Assembly: GCF_000003815.2 (NCBI RefSeq)
Contig: NC_049991.1
Location: 10,685,024 to 10,749,023, forward strand
Source: Branchiostoma floridae
Lineage: Eukaryota; Chordata; Leptocardii; Amphioxiformes; Branchiostomatidae
Direction: 5' to 3'
DNA: 64,000 nucleotides
The translations under genes and the position numbers were made by a program. This document shows, in pieces, positions 36,660 through 48,863 of this stretch. Under the pieces are notes generated by a model. It worked only from the letters and a program-made list of their open reading frames with translations, was not told where the DNA came from and ran no database searches. The first letter of the stretch is position 1, and each line of letters starts with the position of its first letter.

Positions 36660-37889
36660 TCAAATTTCAGTTATCGTGCCTTCAAGGACAAAATCTGGAC
36701 GATTGACGTCCATGTTGGCATGAGTAAGGATAGTTGCGATCACACCTTTCTCCCAGTCACCCACCCAACTCTCACTGGCTTTACCCCACGTACCGGACAT
36801 CATGGTACCTGTCTGGCTGTTCATCCCAAACACTGCTCTTATCTTCTCTTTAGCATCCTTGTCTTTACATTCTATGCCAATGTCTTTCAATAACTTCAGT
36901 ACCATCTCTTCTTTGTACTTACATAGTTCTTCGTACCTCAAAACGACATCGACAAAACTGGTAGTCTCACTTTGTGTTAAAGTATGGGCGCTTTGCATGC
37001 GCCTCAGCCAGAGGCAGGTCACAATCCAAACCAGACCGTGCGGTACCGGCGCAGTTGCCAGTCTACCGTCCTCTTCTACAACTGACATAACATATCTTGG
37101 AAATATCTTTGTAGGAAGGAACGTATCTAGTCTAAGACCAGTGAGCAACCAGTACTTCCAATAACTTGCTATCATCACTTTAAGTGCAGAGTTTAAAGTT
37201 GCAACAGCGTCCCGGTACGATATGATGACCTTTGCTCCTGGTACCCCCTTCTGCAGCAGCTCAGCAATGTGGATACCCTGTGGGTGACAATACACATGAT
37301 TGTACATGTATATGTAGTGAATGTCTCAGTTCAATCGAAATCCGCAGATCCAAACGAAACAAACATCATGGCGTCATATAAAGCATCATATAACGAAAGA
37401 ATATAACAAAGGATTCTACGCTGGGCGATTGAATACACGATGTGCTCTATGTGTTCCTGTATGCTTGCACCCTGACAACATGTTATACAATTGATAACTG
37501 ACAACTGTAGTTATACACCAGTAGAAGTTGTATTTTGTACCTTGTACAATTGTGTGATAAAATTACTATCTTAAAGTTATACGTATAAAAGGTTATAAAG
37601 CACTATATAATTTCCCCAACCCACTTCTGCTCGTGTTTTGTAGCACACAGCAGTCCTCGTGTGATCTTGTTGGAAGAGGGTGAAGTTGAAGAGAGTGTTG
37701 CTGTATCCAACGATGTCCGTGAGCATGGTCAGATCGTCTTCCTGCAGGTTTGGGTGAGACTGCAGGTACTGCAGGAAGCTGATGTGTATCCCAGGCTCTG
37801 ACACGCCGTGTACCACTCCGCTGGCGTCTAAAGCTTTGGTCAGTAAGGTAGAGCCACAGCGTGCTACGTGTGAAAAGTATTGCACATTG
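36660..37889 (-). CDS. Sulfotransferase-like P-loop protein (5' part missing)
   Basis: Two exons join in phase: 37625 up to the CTAG acceptor near 37889, then 36660-37277. The first reads YNVQYFSHVARCGSTLLTKA, where SHVARCGSTLL resembles the 5'-phosphosulfate-binding loop of PAPS-dependent sulfotransferases (xPRSGSTLL). The second contains GVPGAKVIISYRDA, like the 3'-phosphate-binding strand (KVIxxxRDP), and later LRYEELCKYKEEMVLKLLKD, as in the conserved helix after it. It ends with WEKGVIATILTHANMD and a stop at 36660. No signal peptide exon was found; upstream exons should lie above 37.9 kb. Substrate unknown. A related family of P-loop sulfotransferase-fold proteins is equally possible. 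Confidence 0.6.
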
Positions 37890-37912
37890 TAACTAGAGTT
37901 CGGGGACCTCAT

Positions 37913-39780
37913 ACCTCCATGAAATATTTATTGCTTTTTTGTGGATGGTATGTATGTTTATAGTCGGTTGTATTTGAGAGTAATGGTTATATAATATAAA
38001 TGTTATGGTAAAGTAGTGGTGTATTTATTTAATGAGACAGAGGATGTCCATCTGATTAGTAATTATCAAAATGTGACACTTAATTGTGTAATGTGCGTTT
38101 AAGGGGTCGACGGCATATGGTAGCGTGGTGTTCCTTAAGCTTGATGTTTGGCATTCAAAATGTCTAAGGTTGTCAGCATTATTGAGGTTCGACTATGTGC
38201 CTCAGAGCTGTGTGATGGGAGGAAGTTGGGAAACTCAGAAAGAAGAAGGGATGTGGCCAACTTTGGTCAGATGGTGATTTGATTTTCCACCAATATGTCA
38301 TAACATCAGCTGTTCACGCGGTACAAAAACGAGATGCACACTTTCCTCTGACAGCCCTACACTAACTGTAAGATGAATACTTGGCGCCAACCCCGTCTGC
38401 TAGAAAACAAGTACCATTGGCTACGAAAGAGACAACTAACAACTGTCCCTTATCGTATCAAAATCAGAACAGCTGTATTGCCCATAAAACTTCTGACACC
38501 CAACCCAGATGAGAGGACCTAATGACATTTTAATCACCATGTCACTCAAATCAGCAGTACAGTATGTGAGACATCCATACCTGTTAAGCATTATCGTTAA
38601 ATGTGCCTCAACTTCTTACAATTATACTTACGCTTCACATCTCCATGATATCCTAAGCAGACATAAATAAAACTAATTATCATATTTAAAAAAACTCGGG
38701 GTTCCCCAAACAGCTGTCACCTCACCATCTGCTTGGAGCTAAGCCCATTAACAAACACATAAAGCACGATGCCTGTACCAATATATCTCAAATATAGGGG
38801 TGATTTCTGATATTATTACATCGATTATAACGACAGATACGGCTCCCCAAATCTCATCGATTCGAGCTTTCATCACACCCCACCAACACAACAAGTATGA
38901 AACCAATCCATCCAGCCGTTCTTGAGTAATCATCTACACAGACAGAGACACATAACAGAAAATATAACCTCCATTCCATGACATTTCATGGAGGTAATTA
39001 GCCAGTTGAGTATGATACTAAACTTACAATAACGACGCTTTGCACTCTGGACCAAATATTAAAAGAGTAAAAAAATGGACCTTTCTGGACACACGTATGT
39101 GACGTTTATCCTTACTTGTTTCTTCAGGACTGTATTTATCAAAGAAGCTTCTTACTTATCGCAGCATTTCGGAACCTACATTTCAATCCAAATTACTGCC
39201 TCTTAGCGTGCCTTACCGGTATGGTGCAGGAAAACTGTAGTGATGTGGGATACGTCATCGGCAACCTCTGCTGTGACAGCAGCCAAGTTGGCAAAAGGTA
39301 CTACCAGCACTTCCTGGGCATATGTTCGTAAGGCCTGTGGAGGTAACACGGATTGGAACATTTTGTTAGTCACTAGCAAGTTGTAGGACTGGCGTTGTCA
39401 TGAAGTAACGTTAACGTTACATGTATGGCGTTTACATATACTAGTAACATGAAAACTGGACTTGAGATCGGTCTCATTGCCCCACTTGACCCTCGAGTAC
39501 CCAACGTACTGTTCAGCTGTTGTCAATTGTGTTAATATTTAAGCTTTACTAAGGACGTCATGTATATTGTCCTTGGCTGTATGGTCGACCCGCAGGACCG
39601 TTCACACAGAGCATTTATTTAATAAATGCGATAACAGACGTTTACTTGATCGAATGAATGTTGCAAGTAGGTATGTTTTAATACAAAGTAGTTCAAACAA
39701 TATTAAAATCGACTTTTTCAACTATCATATTTGTTTCAAATGCATACTACGAAGGTTTAGATGAAACGCTACACCAATGC
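37913..39780. other. Intergenic, nothing assignable
   Basis: AT-rich DNA with only short ORFs. Upstream exons of the sulfotransferase-like gene could lie here, but none stands out by splice sites or motif. Confidence 0.35.
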
Positions 39781-40317
39781 ATGGGAAATACCCTATATAC
39801 GTTTAAAACTGACAGTGATGGCGAACGCTCGGTGGATATTTCAGAGAATTCAGACACTTACTTGCCAGACGAACGTGACCTCCCTGATCTGAAACCCTTC
39901 CCTCGGTCTCACCAGCACAAGATTTTCCAGATCAAAGTCGGCGCAGTAGACGTAAAAGTCACGCCCATGATCTCGGAAAAATTTGGCCGGGTCCGCTACA
40001 GGTCTTTCCTTGCCCACTGTGTCAAAATCATCGATGCTGTTAGGTCTCAGTTGAGGGGAGCCGTCTTTGTTTCTAATATAGACACTCTTACATTGGACCA
40101 GCTGAACATATGCCATGCCGAAAACATGCAGTCAAGCTTTCACTGGTACGGAAACGAAGCACATGATGCTTACTATTTAAAGGTTCAGAGTCGGGGTGCA
40201 AATCTCACCCCGTCTTGTACTTTGAACCTTGGTCGTGAAGCACGGAATGGTTATCCAATTTGGTTCTGCGTCACAGTCCACGCACGTAACGTTAGAGAAA
40301 GTAGTCAGCTTCTCTAA
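39781..40317 (+). CDS. Hypothetical protein, unrecognised
   Basis: This open frame of 178 codons begins MGNTLYTF, a possible N-myristoylation start. The composition up to about residue 155 is protein-like, with the stretch FQIKVGAVDVKVTPM and, later, LNICHAENMQSSFHWYGNEA. A possible splice donor (AAG|GTTCAG) near 40184 suggests the last 40 residues could be intronic. I recognise no family. The overlapping minus-strand ORF is shorter and less convincing. A nearby ORF (39116-39331) has no support. Confidence 0.35.
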   Translation: MGNTLYTFKTDSDGERSVDISENSDTYLPDERDLPDLKPFPRSHQHKIFQIKVGAVDVKVTPMISEKFGRVRYRSFLAHCVKIIDAVRSQLRGAVFVSNIDTLTLDQLNICHAENMQSSFHWYGNEAHDAYYLKVQSRGANLTPSCTLNLGREARNGYPIWFCVTVHARNVRESSQLL

Positions 40318-40482
40318 CATATAACCTGGGGAAAATCATATTTTTATGCAGCTTCCATCGAAAAAGTGTATTACTACAAATATGTATTCTTATGGTCCAA
40401 AAGTAACAATTCGCTACATATTTACCCTGCCAAAAGAGACAACAGTGGTTCAAGGCCAGGTCAACGCATGGTATATAGTATA

Positions 40483-40705
40483 GTCTCTACCAGACTCCTA
40501 TAGGTCGCTGGGTAAACCATAGAAATAGAACGTAGGTCGCAAGCTGTTCCCTAGCCGGCTATAGTACTCCTCTGGCCAGCTTACTCCTCCTCTATTTGTT
40601 CTATTTTTTTTTTTAATCATCTTTATTACACACAAGATGAATACATATATGTATATATTACAAGCTAATGGTTTTCCCAGCGCCCTATAGGAGTCTGGTA
40701 GAGAC
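40483..40705. mobile_element. MITE with about 22-bp TIRs (GTCTCTACCAGACTCC)
   Basis: GTCTCTACCAGACTCCTATA at the left and its complement at the right end form terminal inverted repeats, extending imperfectly through GCTGGG. TA flanks both ends. The interior is non-coding with a T-run. It lies downstream of the 39781 ORF in intergenic DNA. Confidence 0.75.
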
Positions 40706-41368
40706 TAGGTATCTAGCGCATTGGTTTTCGAGGTTGCAAAGGATCATATCAAGGACACGTGGATTAAACCACTGCGGTGAAAATGTGGGGGTGAAAGTGG
40801 AAATGAGTTTGATTGTCAAAAATCTTTTTAATAGTACCACTTTTTTAAAGTTGTAAACATGACCTTCATTTGCAGTAGATATTGACTGTTTCCTAGTAGT
40901 CTCTGAAGCTTGTTACTTTTAAAAGTGTGGGCTTCTATTTGGTTTATCAGCCACATTCTGTTGTTTATTGTAGGCTTTTTAAAGATTAATAAAATCCTGA
41001 GAGAGAAAATGAAAACAATGTTGGAAATGTTGCCACTTTAATAGCTTTGTGTGTGAACAGCTTCTAGTTCTGTATGTGCAAATTAAGACAACAATCATTC
41101 AGCTAGTATATTGCACATGTACTTTGCCCAATATATAGCCTGTAGTGACCTTAAAAATCAAAGAGAAGTCTTGGCACACTGGTATCAATGCAACATCTCT
41201 CTCACATACAGGCTGTATATATTTTCTACCAAAGAAATGCTATGTTAAGCATCAAAGGTTCTCCACACACCATACAGTTTTAAAATACATTCTTCATAAG
41301 ATACATGTATCCCCAAATGCCAGCATTTTTTATCTCAACAAATATTAAGTTAAAGTACAGATCAGGTT

Positions 41369-44300
41369 TTATGAGTCTTGTGCCAGCTCCCACTGTCCTG
41401 CAGTGTTCCTCCTGTACACCTTGCCCCTCCCCCTGGGGAACACAGTCTCCCCGGGGTGGGGGTGTTCTAACAAGAACTTCAGGGCTGCTCTAGTGTTCTC
41501 CACAAAGTCTGGAGGTTCTACCAGTGGTGATGTGGACAGGTACTGGAGGGAAACAAAAGGAAACAAATTAGACACAACTTGTCAGCAAGTATTCAAAATC
41601 TGATGGCAGACTTAGCAAGATATATCCACATTGTGCATTTGTGAGTACTTGATATACACATTTATTTGAATCAACAAAACATTTGGACTAACTAGTGTAG
41701 GTCTAATGTGAAGAGGCCACTGTTTTTGACCATCATCTATGTAGATCCTGAATGAAACTTTCTGTTTGGATGAACTCACCTTGAGAATGATGCGGTCAGG
41801 CTGCTCCAGCCATCTGTCTGCATCATGGAACCGGTCGTAGTGGAACGGTCCAATGTTCAACTCTCGCTTTGTGGAGTCATAGATGTTCAGCATCTGTAAT
41901 GAGAATGCACTCTAGCACAAATATGGAGAGAATTGTGCCTCTTATGGGGCTATTCACAGTTTGGTGTCCGTCACATCTGATTCTAAAAGTGCGACCTTTG
42001 GTCTACCGCTCCATGTCAAAATCTGGCATATTTTTCATTTTAGTTAAAAGGGACAAACATAAAATACAACCCCCTGTTGTTTTCCTTGAGCAACCTAGAA
42101 CATCACAACATAATGATACCTTTCTGTCAGATGTCTATATGCTTGTGTGGTAAGACTTTGATGACCAAACTTAAGGCAGGCACAGATAAATATTGCACCA
42201 CTCAACAGCCTTCTTAGTATCTGGGCAATTTGCAGAAATAGTGTTCCAACATGTAACGTTACATGTTCTAAAGATTCTGCTTAGACAATGCATGAATGAG
42301 TATGTATGGCCGGTACACCACCTCATGCTTGCCTGTGTAGTTCCTGGCATGTCTCAGAGCCTGGTCTGGTCCTTTGTCTGTGAACTTGGCTGGGAACATC
42401 TCACCACTTCTGACATCCACAGCTGAAAACAAACACATTTTTGGTGTGACAAACAGTATCATCCACTAATGAAAGTGATTGGCCTTATCTGATCTATATA
42501 CAGCAGGCATGAATCCATAGTAATATGTTTCTGTGTATGACCATGATGTAAGGAATACTTGCCAGAGTGGCGTTGTAATCAATGACTGTAGACCAATTTG
42601 ACTTTGTACACATAAGGCACATGGCCCCTGTTTGTACAGTGTATGTTGGATTTCATTGTTAAGTTTGTATTACTGAAGTCATATATTCTATTCAGAGGGT
42701 GTATGTTGGGAACTTACCAACACCATAAATGACTGGCCAGTGGACTTGGTCTTTTACCACATCATTTAGCTCTATATTGAAAAAGAAAGAAATTGCCATC
42801 TGCACATTCATTTTTTGTGATTATGATGTTGACAGTCAATAAATTACTATCAATGGAGAAGCTTTTACCATCATTTCCATATTTGGAATTTTAAGTAAGA
42901 TCAAAAATATACCACTGGAGAAATAGCACATAATTCAAGCACAGGTGATTACACAAAACTGGAACATGTATCACATAACAACTTCAACCACTAGAATGTC
43001 TATATCACTAATACATAACTTTTGTGTGAAATTCAAAACCTACCTGAGACACAGGCTGTCTGGAGGTAAATGTTGTCTTTTACTCTGTTGAACTCCTCTG
43101 TGGATAAGAAGAGGACAAAGACATTACAATTTAACACTGTAAACTGTCCCTTGTACATTGTGCATTGTACAGTTAACAGACTCAAAACAAGTCATGATGG
43201 TAGGATTGCTAGTAGAGCAATCCTATGGAATTTTGCTGAAGGAAGGCAAGGGTCGGCAAGGCTCACCTTTTGCTTACCCACTGTCCTACCCTTGTCACAT
43301 TGAATTTCAAAGAATGTTAAACCGTACTACTACATGTATATGTACATTCACTGCATTGTTTGTTGTAATAGCCAAGATCCTGGTCTTAGATCCTACATTG
43401 TTTGTTGTAATTGGCAAGACCCAGGTCTTAGGCCGTCAATGCCTTTGCACAACCTATAAGCCTCTACTAGCAGGGTAGAATAAAGACATAAAAGTTAATG
43501 AGTGTTTCAGAGCAGGTGATGTAATGACTAAGTTGCACTTACCTATCAGCTCCATTGTAAGCTGTTCTGACATACATCTGTCATCACAGAACCCTCCCAC
43601 CAGATGCAGCTCCAGCCTGAGAGTGGAAAAGGCCATTACAAGATTGCAGGGACTCTACCACAAGTAACAATCATGACACACACATAACCAAGCTGTTAAA
43701 TGCACAAACTGGTGGTGGGAGAGACGGTACCGGAGAGAATGGGTGCCTCATCATGTTTAAATTCTTTTCATCACTGATGACCACTGAAATACACCATATA
43801 CATGTAGATGCACATAGTACAAAGAGAAGCTCTCCCGACTGACTCATAAATATTTCTAACTGCTACACTGTTTCAATACTGTAGTCTGTCCCTCCATTTA
43901 AGACAAATATCACACCCACCTTCCCTCTGTGCAGTTTTGAGTGAGCTGTCCCAGATTTCCCATCATGTCCCTGATCCCCTCTCTGGTGCCAGCTCCATCA
44001 AAGTGTGCCACACATGTCACACCACAACCTGCAGGGTACATACGTCTGATAACATGATCCGTAATTCAGTACAATACGTTATAATGTAAGCCCCATTGCT
44101 ACATGTACATGCACAAAATGTGAGTAATAAACCCTGACGGGTGAATTTTCCAATGAACATATCAAAATGTAAAAGTGCATGTAAGATATCACTGACACTG
44201 TTTTTCAGATAGCTATGATACAATATAGTACTATAAGGACACTAACATATTTTTGACAAGGATTCTGTAAATCAAAGACAAAAAGAAGAAACAAAGGCTT

Positions 44301-45674
44301 TAATAATATAATCTTTCTGAGGCTGTAACATTTACATCTGAATTTATATACAGAGATCTGCTGACCTGTGTGCCTGAGAACAGCTATGTGACAAGTCGTG
44401 GCATCTTCTGAACCTAAGAACTGTACAACATCTGAAATGAGAGGAAGACAATTGACAATAGCTGACAGTCCAACATTCATCTTACACATCTGTATCTCTT
44501 CTTGGAAAATGACAAGAAAATCAAACATCAACATAAGATGAACCTCCTGGAAAAGTTGTCTGTCTTTTTTGACAGCCTGACATTGACCTTGCCCGCCCGA
44601 CATTGACCCTGATAGCCCGACATCAACCTTGCAGGCCCGACATCGACCCTGCATGCTCGAAATCGTCCCTGACCTTCTGACATCGACACTGACTGCCTGA
44701 CATCAACCCTGCAGGCCCAACATTGACCCTGACCGCCCGACATCAACCCTGTATGCCAACATCAATCCCGACCGCCCGACATTGACCCTGCAGGCCCAAC
44801 ATCGACCCTGACCGCCCGACATTGACCCTGACAGCCCGACATTGACCCTGACTGCCCGACATCGACCCTGACCACCCGACATTGCCCGACTTTCCCCCTA
44901 AGTACAGAAGATGAACTGCCTAAAGTGCGCAAATGCTGAAAAATTGGAAAAAGCAGCGAAGGATGAGCATACGTGAAGGAATCAAAGACAGAGGGAAAGC
45001 ACGAGACCAGAAGCCGACAAACTGAAGCAGATTAAGAGACAACAACATTAAAGATGTGTCAGACAATCACACTGCAATATGCAGCTGCAATAAACATTGT
45101 AAAGGTTTTGCTTGGGCAATTTTTGAAGCTAACATTTGTGCAGACACATACCGTCAGATGGCCCTGTAGCTGCATATTCCCTCTGGTTGACATACAGGAC
45201 ACCGTCTGTACCCAGGGTCCTCACCGCCTGGCTGCACAGGTTTGCTGCTGACTCCTGAAACAGTGGGTACCAGCTTCCAGTTTGCATTGAGCCATCAAAG
45301 GGCAGACTGATAATATTGCATGATTTACTTTTTCAACAGACCCAATTATGTCTATTCTACTACATTGGGCCGTATGGTAGATTTTATGGATAAAATCAGC
45401 ACGCTCATGAATTTTTACCTGATTGAATTTTTTTTTTTTTTATAATACAATAGGGCTAGCCTAATGTTATAGTATTGTGTGTGAGTAGCGTTGAGAAATG
45501 GAACAACTCTCAGGATCAGGAAGTGAAACTGGAAGAAACATGATGAACATTCTCTCCAGCTTTGCGCAAGATAAAACAAGACATTTTGCACACCTTGAAG
45601 TGTGGGAACCTGGTCAGCAAGCTTTTCACGCTGTCAACTTGTCCTACAGGAGTGTCATCCACAACAAGCGGCAT
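41369..45674 (-). CDS. NTAN1: Protein N-terminal asparagine amidohydrolase
   Basis: Ten minus-strand exons: 45594-45674, 45152-45254, 44366-44431, 43920-44028, 43543-43616, 43044-43097, 42718-42771, 42322-42422, 41780-41893, 41369-41542. They are in phase and give 309 aa (human 310). The start MPLVVDDTP matches the conserved MPL opening. Residues 68-79 read GSEDATTCHIAV, with the nucleophile at Cys75, the same number as in human NTAN1. LHLVGGFCDDRCMSEQLT, VHWPVIYGV, the MLNIYDSTKRELNIGPF block and STSPLVEPPDFVENTRAAL follow in the expected order. The enzyme deamidates N-terminal Asn exposed after Met removal to Asp, feeding the Arg/N-degron pathway. An in-frame upstream ATG exists at 45746, but the MPL start is preferred by homology and because Pro2 is conserved. 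Confidence 0.93.
44573..44892. repeat. 20-bp minisatellite in an NTAN1 intron
   Basis: About 15 imperfect units of the form GCCCGACATTGACCCTGACC run head to tail in the intron between NTAN1 exons 2 and 3. The strand is strongly pyrimidine- and CCC-rich. Unit sequence varies at several positions, so it is older than the 30-bp array at 9.4 kb. Confidence 0.9.
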
Positions 45675-46221
45675 TTTCTGAAGATATAACGGAGAAAACA
45701 CCTCAAAAACACATCCAGTCACGACTTTCCTCAGTACTCCGGTCATGTAGGTCAGAGGTGAAAAGTCAACATATGGAAGGTCAGGGATGAAAGGTTAACA
45801 TCCGGGAAAGTTGTGCTTAGAACCACGTGACCCAGGTTCTTCCTTTTTCCCTGGGACAAATCTCCATTGGCGTTGTAGAAGTGAGTCTCTCTCGAAATTA
45901 CACAAAATTCCGCACATTTTACCCCATGTGTTGGTATTTTTGATACAATGGTCCGTGCATAACATATTGTGGAATACGTAAATGTATTTCTGTGCAGATC
46001 TGAACAGTTTAAGTGTCATAAAGTCGCATAGTTCTACGACCATGTGGTTGGAGCGCTAGCGCGCCATACCATTGGGTAGGGGAGGGGGGCATTTTTCAAC
46101 ACGTGTACCATTATTATTACGTTAGAAACTTGCGTTTCAAACGAAATATAGACGTAATGATAAATCTTTTAATCCATGTTGGTAGAAACTGTGCAACATC
46201 ATCATCTGCATGTGTATCAGA
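45675..46221. promoter_or_regulatory. Divergent NTAN1/RPSA intergenic region
   Basis: NTAN1 starts leftward at 45674. RPSA is transcribed rightward, and its untranslated first exon should lie here or up to about 46.68 kb. A palindromic CACGTG E-box lies at 45824. I cannot locate the RPSA transcription start or a TOP tract with confidence. Confidence 0.35.
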
Positions 46222-46614
46222 TAGGGCTGTGTATTATACCCGTACCTGTACCGTACCTGAAAAATTGTTTAGGTACAGGTCCGGACCTAAACATCTGTGT
46301 ACCTGTACCTGTACCTAAACACACTAAAGCACTTGAGGACACCACTTTTAAAGGCTACAGATACATAAATTCCAAATCAAAGATGACAATTGTGATAATC
46401 TTGCAGTTGAAAATCAATAAAACTTTGTTTTGAGGTTCAAATTTCTAAATCCTCATACAAAGGTGACAATTTTTCTCTAAAAAAGACAGTTGGCTACATT
46501 TATAACTTACAGATAATTGATCAAATTTGTTTAGGTACAGGTAAAGGTCCGGACCTGTACCTAAACCTGTGTACCTGTACCTGTACCTAAAATTTCTTTA
46601 GGTACACAGCCCTA
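46222..46614. mobile_element. hAT-type MITE with 8-bp target duplication
   Basis: Terminal inverted repeats TAGGGCTGTGTA and TACACAGCCCTA flank 393 bp. Immediately outside on both sides is the same 8-mer GTATCAGA (46214-46221 and 46615-46622), the target-site length typical of hAT transposons. The interior consists of repeated GTACCTGTACCT and TTTAGGTACAGGT palindromic units with no coding capacity. Confidence 0.9.
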
Positions 46615-46683
46615 GTATCAGACTAAGTCTGAGAAAACAAGTCTGAAGTTAGTCACCAAATAACTAATTTACAAAATACCTGT

Positions 46684-46762
46684 TGGTCAGTGATGAGTTC
46701 CAAGATTAGAGCCAATCCTCATAGAGCAAAGCTCTTGGATGATACTTTATCTGCTGAGACCA
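46684..46762 (+). ncRNA. Box C/D snoRNA-like gene, copy 1 (RPSA 5' intron)
   Basis: A terminal stem TGGTC/GACCA encloses a C box (GTGATGA) near the 5' end and a D box (CTGA) near the 3' end. An internal C'-like GGATGAT follows a small hairpin AGAGC-AAA-GCTCT. The length of 79 nt is normal for C/D snoRNAs, which guide 2'-O-methylation of rRNA. It lies upstream of the RPSA start-codon exon, whose acceptor is at about 46900. The candidate guide upstream of the presumed D' (CTCA) is AGATTAGAGCCAATC. Target unknown. Confidence 0.75.
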
Positions 46763-46931
46763 CTCAAACTTCGTAGACATAATGCAATCATACAGGTGAA
46801 AATTTGGGTTAAACTGTAAATGCTACACCTGTTTGAGAAGAAGAAAAATGAAATAAATTTTTTGCTTATTTTAGATATGAAATTCTTCCTGTCTGTCCAG
46901 GTTGTCAACCCTTGATTTCTGACAGCTCACC

Positions 46932-48863
46932 ATGTCCGGAGGTTTGGACGCTCTCGCTCTGAAAGAGGAGGATGTGACGAAGTTCCTGGCCTGTGCCACC
47001 CACCTGGGGGCCAGCAATGTGGACTTCCAGATGGAGCAGTACGTCTTCAAGCGCAAGGCTGATGGTACAGCTAAACATCTCTTATAAACATTGTGCAAAC
47101 ATCAGTCGGTTTTCTGAGGTAGAAGGTCCCCAGTGTAAGAACGGTGTTGTGTTTGGTCAATGATGAGTTCCAAGATTAGAGCCAATCCTCATAGAGCAAA
47201 GCTCTTGGATGATATTTTATCTGCTGAGACCACTACAACATCAAAATACATACATTTCCTAGGGAAAATGGATATAGTTCAGATTTCACAAGAATGCATT
47301 ATGCAAAAGGTGACATAAATGTGGCTTGTTGCCATCATGGCAAGTTACACAGAAGGATGACACTTTCCTTTCTACATTATACTGTATGGTTAATTTTAAC
47401 CCTCTGTCTCCTAAGGTGTTCACATCATCAACCTGAAGAAGACGTGGGAGAAGCTCCTGCTGGCAGCTCGGGCTGTGGCTGCCATTGAGAACCCCGCAGA
47501 TGTGGCCATCATCTCCTGCAAGCCTTATGGACAGGTGAGGTCCTAGCAGATGTAGATACGAACCCGATCCTTTCCTCAGTACAGCATGCTTCTGTGTTGA
47601 CTGATTGGAATGATGGCACATCTTTGATATCTTGACTGTAAATGAGAGGTGTATTGTATTTATACAGTCTGAACCAAATTTCAACTTAATTCTTCACACT
47701 AGGACATGTTTGTTGTTTCTGATGCATGTAGCAAAACTAGACATGGGTTTTCTATTCTTTTATTCCAGCGAGCCATTCTGAAGTTTGCTGCCCACACCGG
47801 TGCCACACCCATCGCTGGCCGCTTCACCCCTGGTACCTTCACCAATCAGATCCAGGCTGCTTTCCGCGAGCCTCGTCTCCTCATCGTTCTGGACCCTCGT
47901 ATGGACCACCAGCCTGTTACTGAGGCGTCGTACGTCAACATCCCCGTCATTGCCTTCTGTAACACTGACTCTCCCCTCCGCTATGTGGACATCGCGATCC
48001 CTTGCAACAACAAGGTAAGGATGGGCAAGATATGTCTTTTAGTTGTTTCAAAAGTATCTTCTAGAACATTTGCATGTATTGAAAAACTATCAATGAATTA
48101 TGGGCTATTCATTCCATCATGACCCTTATACCTGTGTGTACAGATCAGTAAGAAAAACTATTGAAATCTTAATATTCTTGCTTATGCCTCTGCAGGGTGT
48201 TCACTCAGTGGGCCTGATGGTGTGGATGTTGGCGCGTGAGATCCTGCGTCTGCGCGGCACCATCTCCCGTGAGGTTCCCTGGGAGACCATGGTGGATCTG
48301 TACTTCTACCGTGATCCTGAAGAGCTGGAGAAGGAGGAGCAGGCTGCTGCAGAGAAGGCTGCTGCCGAGGCCCAGGCACCCTACCAGCCTGACTGGACCC
48401 AGCAGAATGACCAGGTCCAGCCGGAAATCACTGACGTGAGTTAGCAACTGTTTGTTCTTTCCTTGTTGCGCACATTAAGCAAAATTTGGCGTTACTTCAA
48501 ATATGAAATAGGCAGGTATTGTACAATGGTCAGATTTTGACAAACACATTTGTAAGAGTTTTAAGGATAGAATGAAGAACACTCTTTGAAAGAATCTTCT
48601 TTTCTCACTCACTCACCCTCAACATGACCCTTCCACTACTAACTAGACTACTTATATTTTTTCCACAGTGGAGTGCAGAGATGGCAGCAGGACCACAGCC
48701 AGGGGCTGCCGTGCCGGCTGGAGACTTCACCATGCCAGCTGCACCTACCGACTGGGCTGCACCTACGGAGGAATGGGGCGCCACACCCGCACCACCCCCA
48801 GCCGCGCCAGCTGCCACACCTGGCGACTGGGGTGGAGCTCCCACCACACAGGACTGGAGCTAG
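46932..48863 (+). CDS. RPSA: 40S ribosomal protein SA (uS2)
   Basis: Five coding exons: 46932-47064, 47416-47534, 47769-48014, 48196-48435, 48669-48863. They are GT-AG and in phase, giving 310 aa (human 295). [59 protein letters not shown] and [20 protein letters not shown] are hallmark uS2 blocks. The protein is an assembly and structural component of the small subunit, and is also described in vertebrates as the laminin-receptor precursor. The C-terminus is Ala/Pro-rich with repeated acidic-Trp units (TDWSAE, TEEWGA, GDWGGA, QDWS), as in animal RPSA tails. As in vertebrates the ATG lies just after a 5' UTR intron, and introns carry snoRNAs. AATAAA at 48931. Confidence 0.97.
47154..47232 (+). 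ncRNA. Box C/D snoRNA-like gene, copy 2 (RPSA intron)
   Basis: It differs from copy 1 by two substitutions in 79 nt (C box ATGATGA here, and one base in the region after C'), while the terminal stem TGGTC/GACCA, the D box CTGA and the internal hairpin are unchanged. Similarity stops at the stem edges. It lies in the intron between RPSA exons 46932-47064 and 47416-47534. Confidence 0.75.
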
